Shown here: positions 6,952 through 15,198 of the stretch, in pieces
Numbering within the stretch: position 1 is the first letter of the stretch
Layout: every line of letters starts with the position of its first letter
Source of the DNA: Palsa-461 sp963768185
GTDB lineage: Bacteria > Actinomycetota > Acidimicrobiia > Acidimicrobiales > RAAP-2
Assembly (NCBI GenBank): GCA_963768185.1
Contig: CAVYGS010000004.1
Coordinates: forward strand, 558,001-622,000
Length of the DNA stretch: 64,000 bases
Reading direction: 5' to 3'
Notes under the pieces: generated by a model
Seen by the model: the letters and a program-made list of their open reading frames with translations, nothing else
Told to the model about the DNA's origin: nothing
The model's database searches: none
Program-made: the position numbers and the translations under genes

Positions 6952-9538
6952 GTGAACCACGAAGTTCTCCCGGTGGGTTGGTACCGGTTCCGCGCCACCT
7001 TCGGCCGCCGCCGGGGTGGCTATCTCACCCTGGTCCTCCTGGTGGGGCTGGTCGGAGGCCTGGCCATGGGCGCGTTGTCCGTTGCCCGGCGCACCCAGTC
7101 GTCCTTCGCCACCTACCTGGCCACCACCGACCCATCCAACCTGACGGTCACCATTATCGGCGGTGTTGGCGAGGGGGGCGGCAGCGTCAACTATTCGTCG
7201 GCCGCCGCGGCGCAGATCGCCCGCCTGCCCGGCGTCAAACACGTGGAGTCCGCCGTCGCCCTGCTGGCCGCCCCGTTGCTGGCCGACGGCGCCCCCCGCC
7301 TCGGCGTCGATACCGTTACCGACACCGCTGTCGTTGCCAGCCTCAGTGGAGAGTTCTTCGACCAGGACCGGGTCACCGTCACGAGGGGCCGCATGGCCGA
7401 CCCGAACCGGGCCGACGAGATCATGATGACGGCGACGGCGGCCAACCTGCTCGGGTACCACGTCGGCCAGGTCATCCCCTACGGCATCTACACCGAGGAG
7501 CAGGAAACCCTGCCCGGCTTCGGGACGCCGAGCGTGCCTCCCCATCGCCGCATCGAAGCCCGGCTTGTCGGCATCGTCCAAATAAGCAGCGCCGTCGTCC
7601 AGGACGACATCGACCACTACCCCGCCTTCATCTTCTTCACCCCGGCAGTGGGAAAGGCGGTCGTAGCCGACGGCGCCCAGGGGACCGAAGACCTCATCTA
7701 CTACGGGCTCCAGCTCGATCGCGGCAACAGCGGCGTCAGCGCGGTGGAGCGGGAGCTCACGGCTCTGTCGCCGCCGGGCACCGACCTTGCCTTTCATGCG
7801 GTGGCCCCGGTGGAGGCCAAGGTCGATCTCACCGTCAAGCCTCTGGCCATCGCCCTGGGCGTGTTCGGCGCAGTGGCAGCCCTGGCCGCGTTGCTCATCG
7901 GACTGCAGGTCATCTCCCGCCAGCTCCGGGACGCCGACGAGGAGTCGTTGGTGCTGCGGGCGCTCGGTGCCGGACCGACGACCATCGCGACCGACAGCCT
8001 GATCGGCATCCTGGGTGCCATCGTCGCCGGGTCGGTCCTGGCCTGCGTGGTGTGCATAGCCCTGTCGCCGCTGTCGCCCGTCGGCCCGGTGCGCCCCGTC
8101 TATCCCCACCTGGGCATCGCCTTCGACTGGACGGTGCTAGGCATCGGGCTCGCCGTGCTCATCGTGGGCCTCGGGGCGATGGCCATTGGCCTTGCCTACC
8201 GGGGAGCGCCGCACCGCGTGGCTCGACGATCCCGGCTGGCTCCCCCCGCACCTCCCGGGTCGTTGAGGCGTTCGCTTCTGCAGGGCCGTCGACGCCCGCT
8301 GTCGTCGGAGTGCGCCTCGCCCTCGAGCCAGGGCGGGGTCGCACCGCGGTGCCGGTGCGCTCGGCGTTGCTCGGCTCGGTGCTCGCCGTCGCCATGGTGG
8401 TGGCGACCCTCACCTTCGGAAGCGGCCTGCAAACGCTGGTGTCGCATCCCGCTCTCTACGGGTGGGACTGGAGCTACATGCTCGACGCCTCGAACACCGT
8501 CCCCCCCAGGCCATTTCGCTTCTCGACCATGATCCCGACGTCGCCACTTGGACCGGGTACAACTACACCGTCGCCGAGCTCGACGGACAGTACGTCCCCT
8601 TCCTATTCGAGGCCAACCACCCAGCGGGCCGGGCGGCGATCGTGCCGCCCATCCTGACCGGCCACCAGGTGGACAACAAGAGCCAGATTGTCCTCGGCGC
8701 GGCGACGATGGCACAGCTGCACAAGCACATCGGCGATACCGTCGAGTTCAGCGAAGGAGCTCCGCAGGACGGGCCTACCTATGTGCCCCCGACCCCGGCG
8801 GTCATCGTGGGAACCACCACCCTGCCGGCCGTGGGGTACTCGAGCGTCGTCGACGACCACACCTCCATGGGGACCGGAGCGCTGGTTTTGAATGCGATCT
8901 ATCCTCCGGCGTTCGACCAAGCAACCAACTACTCCGATCCCACCCTCAACGGCCCCGGCCTGGTCTTCGTGCGCCTTCGCAGCGCGGTGCCATCGGCGGC
9001 CGGCCTCGCCAATCTGCAGCACATCGCCGCAGTAGCCAACCAAGCCATCGCCGCGGTGCCGGACGGGGGTGGAGAGGGCTTCACGGTGTCGGTGGTGGGC
9101 GTGCAACGCCCGGCCGAAATTGTGAACTACCGCACCATTGGGGCCACTCCCGCCTTGCTCGCCTGGGCGCTCGCCATCGGTGCCATCGTCGCCCTCGGCC
9201 TCACCCTCACGGCCTCGGTCCGACGGAGGCGACGGGACTTGGCCCTGTTGAAGACGCTCGGCTTCACCCAACGACAACTGGCCGCCGCCGTGGCCTGGCA
9301 AGCTTCAGTCACGGCTGTGATCGGGATCGTGGTGGGACTCCCGCTGGGCATCGCCGTCGGCCGTTGGCTGTGGACGCTGTTCGCCCGCAACATCGACGCC
9401 GTGCCTCACGCGACGGTGCCCGTCTTGTCGGTCGTGCTCGTGGCATTGGGTGCACTGGTGTTCGCCAACGTCCTTGCCGCTCTGCCTGGGCATAGTGCGG
9501 CTCGTACGTCGACAGCGGTGCTCCTACGGGCCGAGTGA
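6952..9538 (+). CDS. FtsX-type ABC transporter permease, two frame breaks
   Basis: A large permease of ~860 residues. The first membrane segment follows the start (TLVLLVGLVGGLAMGAL, then VARRTQSSF), a MacB-type extracytoplasmic domain comes next, and the FtsX core has three segments near 7840-8200 (LAIALGVFGAVAALAALLIG). A second periplasmic domain and FtsX core end with ALLKTLGFTQRQL and VLVALGALVFANVLAALPG. Frame changes, both apparently -1, lie near 8290 and 8510. Such duplicated permeases export lipids, peptides or drugs with an ATPase subunit, but no ATPase gene adjoins this one. GTG 6952 is chosen; GTG 6973 is an alternative. Confidence 0.8.
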
Positions 9539-9767
9539 TCGTCCCCTGTCTCTAGCCCGCTGGCTGGTCAGCGTCCCTGTACCCCTTCGGCCGCCGTTTT
9601 CCCTCCGTGCGCCCTCGCCGTCTCCCTCGGTGTCCCCGCCTTTGGCGTCGCCCGCGCCCTTGTCTCGCTCTCTCTCCGGGCGAGGGTGAGCGCTGAGGGA
9701 CTCGGACGGCGAACCGTACCCACGGCGTCTGACGCGCTGTGTCGACTTGTATGCGACCCCGCCGGGG
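9539..9767. other. Non-coding stretch after the permease gene
   Basis: CT-rich sequence with many CTCTC and CCCT runs around 9595-9680 and no supported reading frame. I see no clear promoter or hairpin. It separates the permease from the minus-strand VOC genes. Confidence 0.4.
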
Positions 9768-10083
9768 TTAATTGTGACCTCGGAACGGGAACCCATCGCT
9801 CCCTCCAATCGGGGGTGGATGATGTCGAAGCAACCTCGAGGGGCGACTACGGACACTGCGCCGGCTGATCTGGCAACAGCCGCGGAAGGGGGGCGTCGGG
9901 TGGCCGCTGCGTCGGACACCCTCGTCAGAGGCGGCCTCGGTCCGGAGAAAGTCCAGCAGATACCTGCCCAAGCCGGTCAGCTCTCGCACCTCGTCGGACG
10001 GCTCGATCACCTCGACCGTGCTAGTGGTGGAGCGGAACTCCTCGAGTCGCTGACGAATGCCCGGGAGAAAGCCCGCCGGCATG
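9768..10083 (-). CDS. Short hypothetical protein (doubtful)
   Basis: A 104-codon frame from ATG 10083. Its first half looks protein-like (TVEVIEPSDEVRELTGLGRY, then LLDFLRTEAASDE), whereas the second half (Pro/Arg/Ser-rich after VRRSGHP) looks random, so a frame break near 9900 is possible. It lies 30 bases downstream of the VOC gene on the same strand and could be the end of that operon. I recognise no family. Confidence 0.25.
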
Positions 10084-10113
10084 GGGTCGTCACAAGGTTG
10101 CCGATAGTCCGAA

Positions 10114-10671
10114 TCAGGAGTTCGGGCGCCAGTCGTTGTTGCTGGTGTGATCACCAGATAGCCATCGAGCGAGGTCGTGATGCGCTTTCTCCCGGCGGGT
10201 GATTTCGATCTTCTCGACATCTGGGTGATCGACGGTGAACTCCAGGAGTAGGCCGTTGGGATCGGTGATGTAGAGCGACCTGCAATAGCCGTGGTCGGCC
10301 AGCATCGTCTCCATCCCAGATGCCTCAGCCCGCCCACCGATTGCGTCTTGCTGTTCGGGCGTGACGAGCATCGCCACGTGCCGGAAGAGGGAGGGAGCAG
10401 GCGGTGGTGCGAACTGTTCGGAGAACTGTGGGTTGGCGAACTGGAAGAAGGCCAGGCTTCCGCCGTCACCGAGCCCGTAGAAGGTGTGACAGAACTCCTG
10501 TTCCTCCCCGCCCATGAGGTGCTCCACTTCGGTCCAGGTCGCGACCAGTGGCAAGCCCACGATCTCTTCGTAGAACTTGCGGGTGGCCTCCTGATCGGTG
10601 GTGACGAAGGCATGGTGATGCAGCCGCGCCGGAGGTGGTCGATTGGTCTCGGGAGCCGTGGGGTTGGGCAT
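10114..10671 (-). CDS. VOC (glyoxalase/dioxygenase-fold) family protein
   Basis: A 185-residue protein with paired beta-alpha-beta-beta-beta modules: LHHHAFVTTDQEATRKFYEE opens the first, FRHVAMLVTPEQQDAI the second, and SLYITDPNGLLLEFTVDHPD ends the fold. The His of HHHAF and the Glu of LLLEF are at usual metal-ligand positions. ATG 10671 has AAGGAGG eight bases upstream. The family covers glyoxalases, ring-cleavage dioxygenases and antibiotic-binding proteins, so the substrate is not predictable. It follows another VOC gene by 37 bases, suggesting a two-gene unit. Confidence 0.8.
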   Translation of the reverse strand: MPNPTAPETNRPPPARLHHHAFVTTDQEATRKFYEEIVGLPLVATWTEVEHLMGGEEQEFCHTFYGLGDGGSLAFFQFANPQFSEQFAPPPAPSLFRHVAMLVTPEQQDAIGGRAEASGMETMLADHGYCRSLYITDPNGLLLEFTVDHPDVEKIEITRREKAHHDLARWLSGDHTSNNDWRPNS

Positions 10672-10708
10672 GGAGGTTCCTCCTTCGCGAACGAATGTCC
10701 AAGGTGAG

Positions 10709-11176
10709 CTATGCAGGTGCGGAGAAGAACTCCAAGGCGATGTTGTCAGGGTCGCGGAATGAAAGGCCGGACCCATAGGGTTCGTCACAGATGTCGCCGT
10801 GCTCGATATCGAGGGCGTCGAGCCGAGATGCCCAGGCCGCCAGCTCGTCACGGCTGGCGCACCCAAAGGCCAGGTGGTCCAGGCCCGGGCGGAGCTCGTC
10901 GAAGACCTCCGATTTTGGGTCCTTGAACTGGTGGAGGGCGATCACTGTGCCTCCGGTCAAGAGCCACACCGCCGCCCGGAACGGGCCGCTGTCGTCGAGT
11001 TTGTCTGGCTTGGCTCCGAAGAGCCTCTCGTACCAGCGTGCGCTTCGATCAAGATCTGAGACCGTCAGGGCCACATGGGTAATCCCCGGGAAATCTGCCA
11101 CGGGTCCATGGTAAGGAGGATCGACTGGCGCTGCCAGAAGCAGGGCGGGGCGGGCCCTGGGGGTGGGCGAAGTCAT
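10709..11176 (-). CDS. VOC family protein, second of a tandem pair
   Basis: The VOC fold runs from PGITHVALTVSDLDRSARWY (residues ~29-48 from ATG 11176) through GLDHLAFGCASRDELAAW to SGLSFRDPDNIALEFF at the C terminus. The metal-ligand pattern (His in ITHVAL, His in LDHLAF, Glu in ALEFF) is intact. GTG 11101, just before ADFPGITH, is an equally good start because the extra N-terminal residues are Pro/Ala-rich and lack an obvious ribosome site. It is first in a pair with the VOC gene at 10114-10671. Confidence 0.75.
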   Translation of the reverse strand: MTSPTPRARPALLLAAPVDPPYHGPVADFPGITHVALTVSDLDRSARWYERLFGAKPDKLDDSGPFRAAVWLLTGGTVIALHQFKDPKSEVFDELRPGLDHLAFGCASRDELAAWASRLDALDIEHGDICDEPYGSGLSFRDPDNIALEFFSAPA

Positions 11177-11191
11177 GAGCGCCGAGCGACC

Positions 11192-11326
11192 GAGATCACG
11201 GTGGCACTGGCCGTGATCTACTTCCTCTGCAGAGCGACCGTCGAGGCGCGCTATATGACCGAGCAGTTCCCAGACGCCTACCCGATGTACAAGTGCTCGA
11301 CGAAGATTCTCTTGCCGTCTATCTTC
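11192..11326 (+). pseudogene. C-terminal remnant of an isoprenylcysteine carboxyl methyltransferase-like (ICMT/PEMT) gene
   Basis: About 45 codons read VALAVIYFLCRATVEARYMT followed by EQFPDAYPMYK and TKILLPSIF. This matches the end of ICMT-type membrane methyltransferases, where a membrane helix is followed by an E-R/E-x-x-L-x-x-x-F-G/P-x-x-Y-x-x-Y motif and a Lys-Met/Ile-Leu/Ile-Pro stretch. Nothing upstream continues the protein: the frame runs into the antisense of the VOC gene. It is a fragment left by recombination next to the IS1380 insertion. Confidence 0.5.
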
Positions 11327-11494
11327 GATAGCGGACAGTCTCGCTTGGTTCGAAAAGAAGAAGCTTGCAACTCTGCAGATGGGTGGCGCCAGTGGCGACG
11401 ATCGTGACCGTCTGGGTGGGGCTGATGCAGTGACAGCCGCCTTGGGGTGACGTCGAAACAGCCACGCACGCGCCGGAACTGCCCTCTGACTTAG

Positions 11495-13121
11495 CCTCGA
11501 TCCACCGATGAAGTAGGCGGATAGAGGGTCGCGCATCCGCGGAAAGTGCCTCCCTGCCTGGGAAAATTGCGATGCCTAAGTCGCAGTTCTCACCAGTTCG
11601 GGGAGGCACTTCCAGTGAGCTCAGTATCGCGCGGTCTCGACCGGATCCAGGTGACCTTCGACGAGCCGACCCTTGTCGCAGACGCCGGATTGATCGTGGT
11701 GGCGACGCTCATGGTCCGCTTCGGTCTCGAGCAGCTGGTGAACCAGATGGTCCGACTGGTCGGTCGAGTGGGCGGCGCCAGACCCGGTCGCAAGGTGTTG
11801 ACCCTGGTGACTGCGATCCTCGCTGGGGGGACCCACATCGATCATGCTGATCGTCTGCGCGCCGGTGCGACGGGGCGAGTGCTGCCGTTTCGTGTGATGG
11901 CGCCATCGACGCTCGGCACCTTCCTGCGTGCCTTCACCTTCGGCCATGTTCGCCAGCTCGACGCGGTGATCGCCGAGGCGATCCGTCGCGCATGGCGCCT
12001 CGGGGCGGGTCCGGGCGACAAGCCGATGACGATCGATCTCGACTCGACGATCGTCGAGGTGCACGGGGACAAGAAGCAAGGCGCCGCCTACGGCTACACC
12101 AAGGTGCTCGGTTACCACCCCCTGTTGGCCACTCGAGCAGACACCGGTGAGGTGCTGCACGCCCGGCTGAGAAAGGGCTCCTCGCAACGGGGCACGAAGC
12201 GCTTTGTCGAAGAGCTCGTCGCTCGGGTGAGGCGAGCCGGGGCCAGTGGTGCGCTCAGCTTGCGGGCCGACGCCGGGTTCCACAGCTGGGACCTGATCGC
12301 CACCCTCAGCCGCCTGGGCGTCTCCTGGTCGATCACGGTGCACCTGAACAAGAGCGTCCACCAGGCCATCTCGGCCATTCCAGAGCACCGCTGGATCGAC
12401 ATCACCTACCCCGACGGCGGGGCTGCCCAAGTGGCCGAGATCATGTACGTGACCGGCGGGGGCACGACCAAGCGAGCCGAACGCCGGGTCCGCCTTGTCG
12501 TGCGTCGCACTCGGCTCACCGACCCGGACCAGGCTCAGCTCTGGCCCGACTGGCGTCACCATGCCTTTGTCACCAACCTCAAGCTGCGCGCAGTCGAGGC
12601 CGACAAGTTCCACCGCGAGCACGCCAGCGTCGAGCTCGCCATCCGCGACCTGAAAGAGGGATCGGGCCTCGAGCACTGCCCCTCGGGACGCTTCTTCGCC
12701 AACGCCGCGTGGCTGGCATGCGCGGTGCTCGCACACAACCTCACCCGCTGGAGCGCCCGACTGGGCGAACTCCATCCCGACGATCAGCTCACCGTGGCCT
12801 TCAGCATCCGATCCCGCGTGCTGGCCGTGCCAGGACGCCTCGTCAACCGCAGCGGGTCCCTTGTCCTGCGCCTCCCGGAGCGATGGCCATGGGCGCTTGC
12901 CTTCACGAGAGCACTCGGTCGTCTTCGCGCACTGCCCCTCGTGACCTGAAGTCTCTTCAGCGGTCGGCGCAGCCGCAGACGTTGTTGTGCGCTGACAACT
13001 CGTCCGAACGAGTCCCCTTGATGGATCACGCCGGCCAACAAGCGCGGACGCTCAATGAACAGGTCTCGTCATCACCTGTGTCCGCGACGCAGCGCTCACC
13101 TGGTCAATCGGTGGATCGAGG
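11495..13121 (+). mobile_element. Intact IS1380-family insertion sequence with 5-base target duplication
   Basis: Terminal inverted repeats are CCTCGATCCACCGAT (11495-11509) and its perfect inverse at 13107-13121. The direct repeat CTTAG flanks them at 11490-11494 and 13122-13126, giving a 1627-base element. These ends starting with CCT, the duplication length and the size suit IS1380. The transposase gene is uninterrupted, so this is the best candidate for a currently mobile element here. A hairpin of GGAAAGTGCCTCCC (from 11540) and GGGAGGCACTTCC (ending 11613) covers the leader just before the transposase start and may limit its translation. Confidence 0.85.
11615..12949 (+). CDS. IS1380-family transposase
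   Basis: A 444-residue DDE transposase starting at GTG 11615 after GGGAGG. The catalytic region contains MTIDLDSTIVEVHGDKKQGA (first Asp), LRADAGFHSWDLI (second Asp) and SVELAIRDLKEGSGLEHCPS (Glu). The N-terminal half has the paired hydrophobic helices and the GGTHIDHADRL motif of IS1380 enzymes. It acts on the 15-base inverted ends seen at 11495 and 13107. Length is normal for the family and no frame break is visible. Confidence 0.9.
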   Translation: MSSVSRGLDRIQVTFDEPTLVADAGLIVVATLMVRFGLEQLVNQMVRLVGRVGGARPGRKVLTLVTAILAGGTHIDHADRLRAGATGRVLPFRVMAPSTLGTFLRAFTFGHVRQLDAVIAEAIRRAWRLGAGPGDKPMTIDLDSTIVEVHGDKKQGAAYGYTKVLGYHPLLATRADTGEVLHARLRKGSSQRGTKRFVEELVARVRRAGASGALSLRADAGFHSWDLIATLSRLGVSWSITVHLNKSVHQAISAIPEHRWIDITYPDGGAAQVAEIMYVTGGGTTKRAERRVRLVVRRTRLTDPDQAQLWPDWRHHAFVTNLKLRAVEADKFHREHASVELAIRDLKEGSGLEHCPSGRFFANAAWLACAVLAHNLTRWSARLGELHPDDQLTVAFSIRSRVLAVPGRLVNRSGSLVLRLPERWPWALAFTRALGRLRALPLVT

Positions 13122-13122
13122 C

Positions 13123-13797
13123 TTAGAGCTTCTGGACGAAACTCACTCCGTCTCCGATCGGCAGGAGTACCACGGCAACTCGGGGATCTTCCTTGATGGT
13201 GTCATTGAGGGAGCGGATGGCGATGCTGCTCTCGTCGGTTGCCGATGGATCGATCACCCGGCCGCCTTGAAGCATGTTGTCGAGGAGAAGGAGCCCCCGA
13301 TGACGCAAGCGGGGCAAAATCTCGTCGTAGTACAGGGGGTAACTCTCCTTGTCGGCGTCAATAAAGGCGAAATCAAATTGCTCGACCGGTTCCAGAGCAC
13401 GGAGCGTTTCGAGTCCAGGTCCAATGCGCAACTCGATGCGACCGGCCACCCCCGCCTTTTCCCAGGCGTCGCGCGCGATCGAAGTCCACTCTTCGCTGAC
13501 ATCGCAGCAAAGCAGCCGACCCTCCGGGCCAAGGCCCCGGGCGACGGCGAGCGCCGAGTAGCCGGTGAATGTGCCCACCTCGACCGCGCTTTTGGCCCCC
13601 ATGGCTCGAACGACCATCTCCATGAGCACCGCCTGATCGTCACCGATCTGCATGCCTGCCGCCCGACCGGTCCTTTCGCGGGTGATGGCCTGCAACGCGG
13701 ACTGTTGGACATCGGGACCGGTCGAGTGGCCGGCCGAATATTCCTCGATCGCAGCATCGATGAAGCGGGTGCGCCGTCTGGCTGCGGTTTCAGGCAT
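13123..13797 (-). CDS. O-methyltransferase (caffeoyl-CoA OMT-like, class I SAM-dependent)
   Basis: A 224-residue enzyme with the methyltransferase_3 fold: the SAM-binding motif AVEVGTFTGYSALAVARGL, the acidic CCDVSEEW, the DFAFIDADKESYPLYYDEIL metal and substrate segment, and LLLLDNMLQGGRV. The family methylates catechol-type hydroxyls using Mg2+ and SAM. ATG 13797 is preceded by GAGGAGG. The IS1380 target duplication CTTAG includes the TAA stop (13123-13125), so the insertion fell exactly on the gene's last codon without changing the protein. The original downstream sequence is displaced beyond 11490. Confidence 0.85.
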   Translation of the reverse strand: MPETAARRRTRFIDAAIEEYSAGHSTGPDVQQSALQAITRERTGRAAGMQIGDDQAVLMEMVVRAMGAKSAVEVGTFTGYSALAVARGLGPEGRLLCCDVSEEWTSIARDAWEKAGVAGRIELRIGPGLETLRALEPVEQFDFAFIDADKESYPLYYDEILPRLRHRGLLLLDNMLQGGRVIDPSATDESSIAIRSLNDTIKEDPRVAVVLLPIGDGVSFVQKL

Positions 13798-13900
13798 GTC
13801 TACCTCCTCGAATCGACGGTGATGGCAATCTTCTATTGGTATCAGGTTCATATGGTGCCTCACCGCCCGACTTCCGGATGGAAGGAATGAGGCCCGAAGA

Positions 13901-13960
13901 AGCGGCTGACAGCAAACAGTCACGACGGTGCGGCTGTGTGCTTATCTTCCTGCCGGGGGT
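13901..13960. repeat. Palindromic intergenic repeat, copy b (degenerate)
   Basis: Reads AGCGGCTGACAGCAAACAG then GGTGCGGCTGTGTGCTTATC and TGCCGG. It aligns over nearly 60 bases with copy a at 6614-6670, with several substitutions that weaken the stem. It lies about 100 bases before the start of the O-methyltransferase gene. Confidence 0.6.
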
Positions 13961-14369
13961 CTCGGAATGGCTGAGCCGCGATGGACTGATCGTGACCCGA
14001 TCGAGCCAGGGAGCTTCGGCGCGCCTGTTCGGCGTTGCAGCCACCACCCGCGGTGGCGATCACACAAAGCGAGACCTGCATCGCGGGCGATCAACTCGTC
14101 GTGCCACTGCCCACAGACCCCCCGAGGCTGCCCAAATTGTCGGCGTTCACGTTCGTTCAGGCAACCAAGCTCGTGTCATTGACTCTCCATGATCCATCAT
14201 CACGGCGCAGAGCGTCCATCTGCTTGTTGCCGACGGGTCGCCAGGTTAACGGCGAAGTAGCCCCCGAGCTCATCAGAGCATCGAGGCAGGATCCTCGGGC
14301 GTTGCCGTCATCGGGTCGCCGAGCCGGCGTGCGAGAACTGTCCATCTGGTCATTATCGACCGACCGGAT

Positions 14370-14430
14370 CAGTGGGTGGCTGACTGATCATCAGCCACGG
14401 GGCTGACAAGTCATCAGCCGCGGCCCACTG
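14370..14430 (-). terminator. Nested double hairpin just after a methyltransferase gene
   Basis: An outer stem CAGTGGG (14370-14376) with CCCACTG (14424-14430) encloses two hairpins: GTGGCTGA (14376-14383) with TCAGCCAC (14391-14398), and GGCTGA (14401-14406) with TCAGCC (14414-14419). It starts 12 bases after the stop of the minus-strand methyltransferase gene. Ending that transcript is the simplest role, although no T-run follows. The inner stems match the region's repeat family. The remaining part of 13798-14441 has no supported gene. Confidence 0.45.
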
Positions 14431-14441
14431 ACTTTCGGGTC

Positions 14442-15134
14442 CTAGGTTGATGAGCCTTTGCGAACTCGCAGGGCCAACACGACAGGGCAGGGACCACCGC
14501 CCTCGGCGAAACGCTCGAGGACGAGACCTGCGTCGATGAAGGCGTGCATGAGGTCAGGAAGCGGGAAGTGGGTTGCACCGACCTTGTCTCGCACCCCCCG
14601 ATCGGTCCAAGAGGCCTTCGTCCAGTGGCCGTCGAGATAGCCAGGCCGGATCACTACGGCATCGGGATCGGCGCGATCGGCAAAGCCACCACAGAAGCAG
14701 GGGTGGACGCCAATGTGCACGTAGACACCACCGTGTCTGAGTACGCGTGCCACCTCGGCCAGCACCATCGGATAGTCGGGCATGTCGGTGTGCACCATGA
14801 CGCCCAGGGCGGTGCCAACCGAAGCCGTTGCGATGGGGAGGCACGTTGCGTCGCCCTGGGCCACCGCGAGGCGAGGTTTGGCGTAGGCGAGCATTCCCCC
14901 GGAAAGGTCGATCCCGACTGGAAGCCAGCCGCTCCGCCGCAACCACACGGAGTAGACGCCGGTGCCACAGCCGACCTCGAGGCACGGGCCGCCGTCCGAG
15001 CCCAACAAGGTCTCGATGGCCGCGCTGACCCCGATGGGGTCAGCCGCCCACTTCTCGGTCTCGCTATTCGGACCGGAGAGGAACTCGTGCTCGTACCAGT
15101 CAGCGATGTCGTCGTAGGCGGCCCTCGGTGGCAT
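14442..15134 (-). CDS. Class I SAM-dependent methyltransferase (methyltransferase_11 type)
   Basis: A 230-residue protein opening with YDDIADWYEHEFLSGPNSET. The SAM-binding glycine motif CLEVGCGTGVYSVWLRRSGW comes next, followed by GIDLSGGMLAYA (acidic ribose site), ATASVGTALGVMVHTDMPDY and EVARVLRHGGVYVHIGVHP. The fold is that of small-molecule methyltransferases; the substrate is unknown. It stands alone on the minus strand with an ISNCY-type element 65 bases upstream of its ATG, which may have separated it from its original promoter. Confidence 0.85.
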   Translation of the reverse strand: MPPRAAYDDIADWYEHEFLSGPNSETEKWAADPIGVSAAIETLLGSDGGPCLEVGCGTGVYSVWLRRSGWLPVGIDLSGGMLAYAKPRLAVAQGDATCLPIATASVGTALGVMVHTDMPDYPMVLAEVARVLRHGGVYVHIGVHPCFCGGFADRADPDAVVIRPGYLDGHWTKASWTDRGVRDKVGATHFPLPDLMHAFIDAGLVLERFAEGGGPCPVVLALRVRKGSST

Positions 15135-15198
15135 GACGCAAGGCTAAGACCTCAGCGAGGATCACTTCCTCTCGGGTTCGATACCAAACGGTTCGGCC

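Noticed and set aside
9747..10202. Plus-strand frame of 151 codons opposite the VOC gene end
   Set aside because: Partly antisense to the VOC gene; low-complexity residues and no ribosome site.
12709..13890. Plus-strand open frame across the IS1380 right end and the O-methyltransferase gene
   Set aside because: It starts inside the transposase in another frame and is antisense to the methyltransferase; no coding pattern.
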